Origin: Caldisericota bacterium
Lineage (GTDB): Bacteria > Caldisericota > Caldisericia > Caldisericales > Caldisericaceae
Assembly (NCBI GenBank): GCA_030642335.1
Contig: DAOWNX010000007.1
Location: 1-15,425 of the forward strand
Reading direction: 5' to 3'
DNA: 15,425 nt
Numbering within the stretch: position 1 is the first letter of the stretch; the number at the start of each line of letters is the position of its first letter. Below the pieces are notes generated by a model that was not told the DNA's origin, ran no database searches, and saw only the letters and a list, made by a program, of their open reading frames with translations. Positions 7,149 through 14,194 of the stretch are shown here, piece after piece. A program made the position numbers and the translations under genes.

Positions 7149-7168
7149 TTCCCTTAAGGAGGTCAAAT

Positions 7169-8431
7169 ATGAAAGCAATTAAAAAATTAGTTTTTGTTAT
7201 TCTAATCATATCAATCATATTTATTTCACTACCAACCACTTCTACCTCAAGCTACCAATTCAATTACTCGACAGATTCCACATATATCAGAGATACATTA
7301 AACAATGACTTTATGCTTCCGTACAAACCTTTCATAAAAAATAATGTTTTTCTAATACCACTCAGGGCAACGGTAGAAAGCGCGGGAGGAATTGTAGAAT
7401 ATAACAAAGAAGACAAATCAATTTTACTTAAATATGGAAACAGAACAGGGAAACTCACCTTAGGGAAAAACACAGGGGTCGCAAAGAATAAAACATTTAT
7501 TTTTGCGGAAAAACTTTTTGTTATAAACGGGAGAACAGCAATAGATATACGATATGTTGCCTTGCTCATTAACGGCATATCGAAACAAAAAAACAACTCC
7601 TGCTCAATTACTTTTTATCCTATATTCAATAAAAAAGATGCTCTGCGTCAAGACACCAGCCTATACACAGAGCCATATAGAATTATATCTCTTGGAGCAA
7701 ACATCACAGAAATATTGTACGCTATCGGCGCAGAGGACAAAATAGTTGGTGTATCAAATTTTTCTGATTATCCAAAAGACGCTAAAAACAAAACCCAAGT
7801 AGGGGGATTCTTTAATCCTTCCATAGAGAAAATTTTTGCACTTTCCCCGGACATAATACTCATTGCAAGAGGCACGCCGCTCTCCGTGATAGACAAGCTC
7901 AGGGCTCTCGGATTAAAAATATACACCTCTGACCCGCATACGATAAACAATATATACACACTGATTTCTGCAATAGGGAACATCACCGGCAAAGTAGAAG
8001 AAAGCGTAAATTTAATAAAAAAACTTCAGGTGATTGAAAACAACATAACAGACAAAGTAAAAAATATCCCTGAGACAAACAAGAAAAAAATCTACGTAGA
8101 AATATGGAACAACCCACAAATATCTGTAGGCGAAGATACATTCGTAAACGCCCTAATCGAAGGAGCTGGCGGCATAAACATCACAAAAAATCTAAAAGGA
8201 GATTGGCCCATAGTAAACAGTGAATACGTAATAAAAGAAAACCCTGACACAATTATTCTTCTCTACTCAAGCGAAAAATCAGACATTGAAAAACGGCCAG
8301 GGTGGAATGAAATAAATGCCGTAAAAAATGGAGAAATCTACATTGAAGACCCGGACCTATTCGAAAGACCTTCACCAAGAATCCTGAACGGCCTGACAAG
8401 ACTATACGAAATCCTGTATGGAAACGACTAA
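7169..8431 (+). CDS. BtuF-type ABC transporter substrate-binding protein with N-terminal copper-amine-oxidase-like domain
   Basis: The 420-residue protein has three parts. Residues 1-27 are a signal peptide (basic KAIKK, then a long Ile/Leu/Val core). Residues of about 40-150 resemble the copper amine oxidase N-terminal-like domain (stalk domain), with the typical FLIPLRATVESAGGIVEYN and the strand/turn repeats around KLTLGKN. Residues of about 170-418 are a class III (Peripla_BP_2, BtuF/FhuD/HmuT) binding domain, with RIISLGANITEILYAIGAED, the VGGFFNPSIEKIFALSPDIIL stretch split over residues 213-233, and VGEDTFVNALIEGAGGIN. It should capture a corrinoid, heme or ferric chelate outside the membrane and hand it to the permease. 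No lipobox cysteine follows the signal peptide, so it is not a lipoprotein. AAGGAGGT lies 5 nt before the ATG. Its end overlaps the permease start by 14 nt. Confidence 0.85.
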   Translation: MKAIKKLVFVILIISIIFISLPTTSTSSYQFNYSTDSTYIRDTLNNDFMLPYKPFIKNNVFLIPLRATVESAGGIVEYNKEDKSILLKYGNRTGKLTLGKNTGVAKNKTFIFAEKLFVINGRTAIDIRYVALLINGISKQKNNSCSITFYPIFNKKDALRQDTSLYTEPYRIISLGANITEILYAIGAEDKIVGVSNFSDYPKDAKNKTQVGGFFNPSIEKIFALSPDIILIARGTPLSVIDKLRALGLKIYTSDPHTINNIYTLISAIGNITGKVEESVNLIKKLQVIENNITDKVKNIPETNKKKIYVEIWNNPQISVGEDTFVNALIEGAGGINITKNLKGDWPIVNSEYVIKENPDTIILLYSSEKSDIEKRPGWNEINAVKNGEIYIEDPDLFERPSPRILNGLTRLYEILYGND

Positions 8432-9431
8432 CAACAAACTAAAATTTTTGTTAATACCTTTAATTTTTAGCTTTGTCGTCATATTCCTGCTGTCTCTCTC
8501 CATAGGAGATATCAATACTCCGCTAAAAACAGTATTTAAAGTACTAACAGGAAATGGAGATGCATTGTCACGGAGTGTTATCATCCAGATAAGACTCCCC
8601 AGATTTTTAGCTGCAGCTGCAGTCGGGAGCATGCTTGCAATTGCAGGCCTCATCATGCAAACAATCTTTCGAAACCCGCTAGTTGATCCGTACTTTTTAG
8701 GTATATCATCAGCTGCTGAATTAGGAATAAGTGTTGCAATTATGCTTGGTGTAAGCAGTACGCTATTTGGTATATCCATCATGTCTATTATCGCTTTCTC
8801 GTTTTCAGTAATACTAATATTTGGCATTGTAAAAATCGCAAGATTAAAGAATTTCCTGGAATCAAAAATAGCAATAGTCCTCCTGGGTATCGCAATATCG
8901 TATATGCTATCCGCCGTAAATAATTTTCTTATCTTCTACAAAAAAGATATATTTATTAAAAGTACATTTTGGGCATTAAAGGGCTTTAATACCGCAAATA
9001 TCTCAGAATTTTTATTTGCAGTCCCTTTTCTTGTCGTAGGATTTATATACATTCTATTCAACGCAAAAAAAATGAACATATATCTATCAAGCGACCTCAC
9101 CGCTCACTCGCTTGGCATAAATCTCAGTAAATTCGTGCCACTCATGCTTGCCGTTTCTGCCTTGATTGCAGCAGCATCAGTAATGATCGCCGGGAGTATA
9201 AGCTTCATCGGGCTTTTTACGCCGCATATCGGAAGACTTATTGCAGGCGAAGAAAGAAAAAAATTAACAATTGTTACACTTCTTTTAGGCATCACGCTGC
9301 TTCCCGCGTTCGATCTGATATCAAGGACGGTGCTCCCTTCTCAAGAAATACCCATTAACACTATAACAGCGCTTATCGGTGCCCCTTTCTTTATTTATCT
9401 CTTCTTCAGGAGTAAAAATGCACAACATTAA
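8418..9431 (+). CDS. FecCD/BtuC family ABC transporter permease
   Basis: The 337-residue integral membrane protein is of the FecCD family (PF01032), whose members have about ten transmembrane helices and form a homodimer for vitamin B12, heme or iron-chelate import. Family marks seen include RLPRFLAAAAVGSMLAIAG (residues around 55-75), QTIFRNPLVDPYFLGISSAAE, and SISFIGLFTPHIGRLIAG, the cytoplasmic coupling region that contacts the ATPase. Hydrophobic segments alternate along the whole length. The start at ATG 8418 lies 14 nt inside the binding-protein gene, with no clear ribosome site, so translation is probably coupled. The family and operon position are clear; the substrate cannot be read from the sequence, though the BtuF-like partner makes a corrinoid plausible. 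Confidence 0.92.
   Translation: METTNNKLKFLLIPLIFSFVVIFLLSLSIGDINTPLKTVFKVLTGNGDALSRSVIIQIRLPRFLAAAAVGSMLAIAGLIMQTIFRNPLVDPYFLGISSAAELGISVAIMLGVSSTLFGISIMSIIAFSFSVILIFGIVKIARLKNFLESKIAIVLLGIAISYMLSAVNNFLIFYKKDIFIKSTFWALKGFNTANISEFLFAVPFLVVGFIYILFNAKKMNIYLSSDLTAHSLGINLSKFVPLMLAVSALIAAASVMIAGSISFIGLFTPHIGRLIAGEERKKLTIVTLLLGITLLPAFDLISRTVLPSQEIPINTITALIGAPFFIYLFFRSKNAQH
9408..9412 (+). promoter_or_regulatory. Ribosome binding site fixing the ATPase start at 9418
   Basis: AGGAG ends 5 nt before ATG 9418. The frame could start 13 codons earlier, at 9379, but no ribosome site lies there and the homology of the ATPase begins after 9418. Confidence 0.75.
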
Positions 9432-10158
9432 TATAAAAAAATTATGTTTTTCATACGGAGAAAATAACGTCCTGGACAACCTCGACCTGGAAATCAAAGA
9501 AAATGGTGTTTACTGCCTCATCGGGAAAAATGGAAGCGGAAAAACCACACTTCTTAAAATACTTATAAAATTTCTCCCTCAAAAAGATGGAAGTATTTCA
9601 ATCAATGAAAAGAATTTAAGTTTGTTCTCTCTAAAAGAAATTTCCCAAACAATAGGATTCCTTGAAAGTGAAATGCCCAATATTCCTCTTTCAATAGAAG
9701 AAATAATCAGTTGGGGAAACTTCCCTTTCGAAAAAGCAGACAGACAAATTCAAGATGTGGTTAACGAGTTGCATCTTGAAAATATCAAGGACAAAAACTT
9801 CCTTTCACTGAGCACAGGAGAAAGAAAAAGAGTTCTTCTCGGCAGAATATTCGCTCAATCGCCCGACATCGTCCTGATAGACGAACCCTTCAATTTTCTT
9901 GACCCTAAATACAAAATTGAAGTTTCCTTGCTACTAAAAAAACTTGGAGAAAAAAGCATTGTATTCATCGCAACACACGATATTGAAGCCGTACAATTTG
10001 TCAGTGAAAAAGTATTCGTACTATACAACGGGAAAATTCAAATGGAAGATACGCCGGAAGAAGTAATAAAGAGCAGCTTCATCAACGAGGCATTCGACAT
10101 CCCGGAATCACTACGTAAAAAATTCAAGCAGTTCTACCACATAGATACCAATAGTTGA
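9418..10158 (+). CDS. BtuD/FecE-type ABC transporter ATP-binding protein
   Basis: The 246-residue ATPase powers the importer encoded by the two preceding genes. In order it has an N-terminal strand with the aromatic A-loop (CFSYGEN), Walker A GKNGSGKTT, a Q-loop region that appears as GFLESEMPN (Glu where the usual Gln-containing loop sits), signature LSTGERKRV (Thr in place of the second residue of LSGGE, a common variant), Walker B IVLIDEPFNFLD and the switch histidine in ATHD. It overlaps the permease gene by 14 nt and ends the operon; its stop codon lies within the -35 box of the glyA promoter. No terminator separates it from glyA, so some read-through is likely. It functions at the cytoplasmic face of the membrane. 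Confidence 0.92.
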   Translation: MHNINIKKLCFSYGENNVLDNLDLEIKENGVYCLIGKNGSGKTTLLKILIKFLPQKDGSISINEKNLSLFSLKEISQTIGFLESEMPNIPLSIEEIISWGNFPFEKADRQIQDVVNELHLENIKDKNFLSLSTGERKRVLLGRIFAQSPDIVLIDEPFNFLDPKYKIEVSLLLKKLGEKSIVFIATHDIEAVQFVSEKVFVLYNGKIQMEDTPEEVIKSSFINEAFDIPESLRKKFKQFYHIDTNS

Positions 10159-10182
10159 TTTTTATTGAAAGTTTAGTATAAA
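10155..10182 (+). promoter_or_regulatory. Promoter for the glyA operon
   Basis: TTGATT (10155-10160, overlapping the ATPase stop codon), a 16-nt spacer and TATAAA (10177-10182) precede AAGGAGGT (10191-10198). The leader would be under 20 nt. Confidence 0.55.
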
Positions 10183-10206
10183 GTATAGAGAAGGAGGTCA
10201 ACCTTT

Positions 10207-11457
10207 ATGAAAATAATCGATGTAGATAGAGAAGTGGCAGAAGCACTGGAAAATGAACTAAACAGACAACGGAATAAACTTGAACTTATCGCATCAGAAA
10301 ATTTTGTCCAAAATCCTATTCTCGAAGCACAAGGATCGGTGTTAACAAATAAATACGCCGAAGGATATCCAAATAGAAGGTACTATGGCGGATGCGAATT
10401 TATCGATGTCGTGGAAAGCCTTGCAATAGAACGCGCAAAAACTCTATTTGAAGCAGAAGGAGCAAACGTGCAACCTCATTCAGGCACACAAGCAAATGTT
10501 GCCGTGTACTATGCAACGATGCAGCCAGGAGATACATTCCTGGGAATGGATTTAAATGCCGGAGGTCACCTGAGCCACGGAAGCCCTGTAAACATATCAG
10601 GGAAATACTTCAACGTGGTACATTACGGAGTGGATAAAGAAAAAGAGTTTATCGATTACAACGAAGTAGAAGACCTCGCAAAAAAATACAAACCAAAGGT
10701 TATTGTCGCAGGAGCAAGTGCATATTCTAGATTTATAGATTTTAAAAAATTTCATGATATTGCAAAATCGGTAGAAGCATATCTCATGGTAGATATTGCT
10801 CACATCGCAGGCCTCGTCGCAACAAAGCTACATCCGACACCTGTTCCTTTTGCTGATTTTGTCACAACCACAACACACAAAACGCTAAGAGGGCCACGAG
10901 GAGGAATGATCTTATTCAAAGAAGAACATGCAAAAATGATAAACAGGGCGATATTCCCCGGAACGCAGGGAGGACCATTTGAACACGTTATTGCCGCAAA
11001 AGCAGTAGCATTAAAACTTGCAATGCAACCAGATTTCATAGAATATCAAAAACAAATCTTAAAAAATGCTAAAACTCTTGCAAATTCATTAAGCAACCGC
11101 GGATACCGACTGGTAAGCGGAGGAACAGATAACCATATGTTAAGCATCGATCTGACTAGCAAAAACATCACGGGACGGGATGCCGAAAGACTACTTGACT
11201 CAGTAGGAATAACAACAAACAAAGAAGCAATCCCGTTTGACCCGCTCCCACATACAAAAACAAGTGGGCTGAGACTGGGAACACCTGCCCTTACGACAAG
11301 AGGAATGAAAGAAAAAGAAATGGAAATTGTAGCAGAATTAATTGATAAAACAATCATTAGTAGAAACAATGAAGAAGAACTTGAAAAGATAAGGAAAGAC
11401 GTAAAAGAATTAACAAACAAATTTCCCCTTTACCAGGGAATTAGCTATATAAAATAG
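10207..11457 (+). CDS. glyA: Serine hydroxymethyltransferase
   Basis: The 416-residue PLP enzyme interconverts serine plus THF with glycine plus methylene-THF, the main cytoplasmic source of C1 units. It is full length, from ELNRQRNKLELIASENFV at the N-terminus, through YAEGYPNRRYYGGCE, HLSHGSPVN, and the PLP-lysine motif TTTTHKTLRGPRGG (Lys225), to the C-terminal GLRLGTPALTTRG. All expected catalytic segments are present. AAGGAGGT lies 8 nt before the ATG. It heads a five-gene run: upp follows after 9 nt. Methylene-THF supports thymidylate and purine synthesis, giving a loose link to upp, while the envelope genes behind it appear to share only expression. The cyclodeaminase-like gene at the other end of the window also belongs to folate C1 metabolism. 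Confidence 0.97.
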   Translation: MKIIDVDREVAEALENELNRQRNKLELIASENFVQNPILEAQGSVLTNKYAEGYPNRRYYGGCEFIDVVESLAIERAKTLFEAEGANVQPHSGTQANVAVYYATMQPGDTFLGMDLNAGGHLSHGSPVNISGKYFNVVHYGVDKEKEFIDYNEVEDLAKKYKPKVIVAGASAYSRFIDFKKFHDIAKSVEAYLMVDIAHIAGLVATKLHPTPVPFADFVTTTTHKTLRGPRGGMILFKEEHAKMINRAIFPGTQGGPFEHVIAAKAVALKLAMQPDFIEYQKQILKNAKTLANSLSNRGYRLVSGGTDNHMLSIDLTSKNITGRDAERLLDSVGITTNKEAIPFDPLPHTKTSGLRLGTPALTTRGMKEKEMEIVAELIDKTIISRNNEEELEKIRKDVKELTNKFPLYQGISYIK

Positions 11458-11466
11458 GAGGGATTA

Positions 11467-12096
11467 ATGAGAGAAAATGTTTATGTACTAAACCATCCTT
11501 TGATGCAACATAAATTAACACTGCTGAGAGATAAAACAACGACTACAAAAGAGTTCAGGGAACTCGCCAAAGAAGTTTCTGCTCTAATGGTATACGAAAT
11601 TTCCCGTGACACAAAATTAATAGAAACAGATATAGAAACTCCCATAGGTAAAACAAAAGGAATGGTGTTAAAAAACGATATTGCCGTTGTACCAATCCTC
11701 CGGGCAGGCATTATAATGGCCGAAGGCATTGTAGATCTTATTCCAACAGCAAAAGTTGGACATATCGGCTTGTATAGAGATCCAGAAACACTCCAGCCTG
11801 TCGAATATTATTGTAAACTGCCAGACAATATAAGCTCCTGCCATGTGTTTATTGTTGACCCAATGCTTGCAACTGGCGGGTCTGCAGTAAAATCGGTAGA
11901 GCTAGTGAAAGAACACGGAGCAACCAACATTATCTTTGTATGTCTCATTTCTGCACCGGAAGGAATAAAAGTATTGAGCGATCGTTTTCCAGAAGTACCT
12001 ATTTACACAATTGCAATTGACGAGAAGCTCAATTCGCACGGGTACATTGTACCCGGATTAGGAGACGCAGGAGACAGAATTTACGGTACAAAATGA
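11467..12096 (+). CDS. upp: Uracil phosphoribosyltransferase
   Basis: The 209-residue enzyme makes UMP from uracil and PRPP (pyrimidine salvage). Seen are NHPLMQHKLTLLRD at the N-terminus, VPILRAGIIMAEG, YRDPETLQPVEYYCKLP, the PRPP loop VDPMLATGGSA (Asp131), and the uracil-binding C-terminal PGLGDAGDRIYGT. Length and motifs are those of a standard bacterial Upp. GGAGG sits 5-6 nt before the ATG. The stop codon overlaps the tagO start as ATGA (12093-12096). The glyA-upp neighbourhood is common in Firmicutes-type genomes, often leading on to tagO and mnaA. Confidence 0.97.
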   Translation: MRENVYVLNHPLMQHKLTLLRDKTTTTKEFRELAKEVSALMVYEISRDTKLIETDIETPIGKTKGMVLKNDIAVVPILRAGIIMAEGIVDLIPTAKVGHIGLYRDPETLQPVEYYCKLPDNISSCHVFIVDPMLATGGSAVKSVELVKEHGATNIIFVCLISAPEGIKVLSDRFPEVPIYTIAIDEKLNSHGYIVPGLGDAGDRIYGTK

Positions 12097-13070
12097 AAGC
12101 TATACTGAGTCTCATTACTAAAAATGTGATTTCACTAAAACTCTACTTTCTGTATGGATTTTTCTTTGCATCGTTTTTCACCCCGATCGGTATATGGGCA
12201 GGAAAAAAATTCAATATAATAGATATTCCAAAAAATGAAAATGGAAGAAACAAAGTTCATATCGTCCCTGTTCCACTCACGGGAGGCATTGTAATATACA
12301 GCAGCTTTGTTCTTCTATTCCTCCTCATCCACAAATTTACCCCGCAATTCCTTGGGTTATTTATCGGAGCAACTATCATATTTTTAGGAATGTCCCTGGA
12401 TGATAAATACAACCTCAGTGTAGTCAAAAAATTCGTTATACAATTTGCTGCTGCGTTTATAATCATTATAACCGGCACAAAATTTACCTTTATAACAAAT
12501 CCATTTACAGGTAATCTTGTTAACCTGGGATGGGTAGGGATATTATTTTCAGCAATATGGATTGTAGGCATTACAAATGCACTAAATATTATAGACGGAC
12601 TTGACGGACTTGCGTCGGGCATTGCAGCCATTTGCTCCATAACCCTTTCAGTTGTAGCAATATATAAAGGAAATATACCACTTGCACTGCTTTTGCTCGG
12701 CATTAGTGGCACACTTGTTGCATTCCTTATATACAATTTTCATCCAGCACGCATATTCTTAGGTGATGCCGGTGCAGAACTTTTAGGATTCCTGCTGGCG
12801 TCCATTTCAATTATGGGCGCATACAAAACTGCAACACTTTTTACAATGGCGGTCCCGCTGCTAACATTAGGCATACCTATCACAGAGGTCATTACATCCA
12901 TTTTTAGACGAACGAGAAAAGAGATATCTCCATTCCACTACGACCTGGGACATATACATTACAGACTCCTTGAAAAGGGTTGGTCGCAGCGAAGAATAGC
13001 CATTTTGTACTACCTTGTAACTACAACACTTTCAGTAACAGGGCTTTATATTGCATTTGGTGTCAGATGA
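12093..13070 (+). CDS. tagO: Undecaprenyl-phosphate GlcNAc-1-phosphate transferase (TagO/WecA)
   Basis: The 325-residue polytopic membrane protein transfers GlcNAc-1-phosphate from UDP-GlcNAc to undecaprenyl phosphate, the first lipid step for wall polymers. Landmarks: FNIIDIPKNENGRNKVH with VPLTGG early on, the Mg2+ motif LDDKYNLS (Asp103-Asp104), NALNIIDGLDGLASG (Asp168), FLGDAGAELLGF, and the late cytoplasmic HIHYRLLEKG (His287, His289). About ten hydrophobic segments span the protein. The usual HIHHR motif reads HIHYR here, with Tyr290 for the last histidine. The start overlaps upp by 4 nt and has no ribosome site; the end overlaps mnaA by 4 nt. It supplies the lipid-linked acceptor expected by the TagA fusion encoded 8 kb upstream. 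Confidence 0.93.
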   Translation: MKAILSLITKNVISLKLYFLYGFFFASFFTPIGIWAGKKFNIIDIPKNENGRNKVHIVPVPLTGGIVIYSSFVLLFLLIHKFTPQFLGLFIGATIIFLGMSLDDKYNLSVVKKFVIQFAAAFIIIITGTKFTFITNPFTGNLVNLGWVGILFSAIWIVGITNALNIIDGLDGLASGIAAICSITLSVVAIYKGNIPLALLLLGISGTLVAFLIYNFHPARIFLGDAGAELLGFLLASISIMGAYKTATLFTMAVPLLTLGIPITEVITSIFRRTRKEISPFHYDLGHIHYRLLEKGWSQRRIAILYYLVTTTLSVTGLYIAFGVR

Positions 13071-14194
13071 GAAAGAAAAAAGTTTTTCTCATCTTCGGCA
13101 CACGCCCCGAAGCAATAAAAATGTATCCCGTCTATAAGGAACTAAAAAAATATAAGGAAATTAACACAAAAATTGTGATTACAAGCCAGCATCAAGAAAT
13201 GCTGAAACAAGTATTAGATATATTTGGTATGAAAGCAGATTATGATCTCAATGTAATGGAAGACAGGCAAACCCTCACGAAAATTACAATAAAAGTGCTG
13301 AATGGACTAAAAAAAATATTTGATAAAGAGAAACCAGATCTTGTCCTTGTACACGGAGATACAACAACCACATTCTCTGCAGCACTTGCAGCATTTTATG
13401 AAAAAATACCCATAGGCCATATAGAAGCGGGCTTAAGAACTCATAACAAATTCTTTCCATACCCCGAAGAAATTAACAGAACACTTACGGACACCCTGGC
13501 AGATTTGCATTTTGCCCCTACCAATTCTACAAGAAAAAATTTGTTAAAAGAAGGAACTCCCGAGGAATCCATTTTTGTTACAGGAAATACCATAGTAGAC
13601 GCTGTACAGGAAATTTTAAATTTAAAAACAGATACCCCCATTTCAATTGTAAAAAACGATGAAAAATTTATTATTGTTACAGCCCACAGAAGAGAAAACT
13701 GGGGCAAACCCATGCAAAATATCTGTGAGGCAATAGATTTTGTGAGCAAAAAGCATAAGATACAATTTATATTTTCTGTCCACAAAAATCCATTAGTCCG
13801 CAAAACCGTAAAAAATGTCCTGGGCAAAAACAAATATATAAAACTTATGGAACCTATGAGTTACACAGATTTTATACCACTTGTTGCAAAAAGCTTATTC
13901 ATTCTCACAGACTCGGGAGGTATCCAGGAAGAGGCACCTTCGCTGCATAAACCAATACTGCTACTAAGAAATGTAACAGAACGGCCAGAAGCCGCAGACA
14001 GCGGAATAGTAAAAATCATCGGAACAGAAAAAGAAAATATTATCAAAAACATAGAAAACTTACTTGACAACAAAGAGATTTACAATAAAATGTCACATGT
14101 AAAAAACCCTTTTGGAGATGGTAAATCCGGGAAAAGAATCGCAACCATAGTAAAAAACTTTTTAACAGAGGAGAACACATATGGAATACTTTGA
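13067..14194 (+). CDS. mnaA: UDP-N-acetylglucosamine 2-epimerase (non-hydrolysing)
   Basis: The 375-residue enzyme, also called WecB, converts UDP-GlcNAc to UDP-ManNAc, the donor used by TagA and the substrate of the WecC-type dehydrogenase. Motifs in order: FGTRPEAIKMYPV at the N-terminus, HGDTTTTFSAALAAF, GHIEAGLRTHNKFFPYPEE split over the GLRT and PEEINR active-site region, TAHRRENWG, and LTDSGGIQEEAPSL with TERPEA in the C-terminal UDP-binding domain. Length is typical. I use ATG 13067, overlapping the tagO stop as ATGA; the frame is open back to about 12980, but that part lies over tagO and is not family-like. The 3' end overlaps murA by 14 nt. Confidence 0.95.
   Translation: MRKKKVFLIFGTRPEAIKMYPVYKELKKYKEINTKIVITSQHQEMLKQVLDIFGMKADYDLNVMEDRQTLTKITIKVLNGLKKIFDKEKPDLVLVHGDTTTTFSAALAAFYEKIPIGHIEAGLRTHNKFFPYPEEINRTLTDTLADLHFAPTNSTRKNLLKEGTPEESIFVTGNTIVDAVQEILNLKTDTPISIVKNDEKFIIVTAHRRENWGKPMQNICEAIDFVSKKHKIQFIFSVHKNPLVRKTVKNVLGKNKYIKLMEPMSYTDFIPLVAKSLFILTDSGGIQEEAPSLHKPILLLRNVTERPEAADSGIVKIIGTEKENIIKNIENLLDNKEIYNKMSHVKNPFGDGKSGKRIATIVKNFLTEENTYGIL

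Noticed and set aside
7149..7168. Cobalamin riboswitch upstream of the BtuF-type gene
   Set aside because: The promoter leaves a leader of only about 14 nt, far too short for a riboswitch, and no B12-box-like sequence was seen in the 222-nt gap.
12980..13066. A longer N-terminus for MnaA
   Set aside because: The extension overlaps tagO and is not family-like; FGTRPEAIK begins shortly after ATG 13067.
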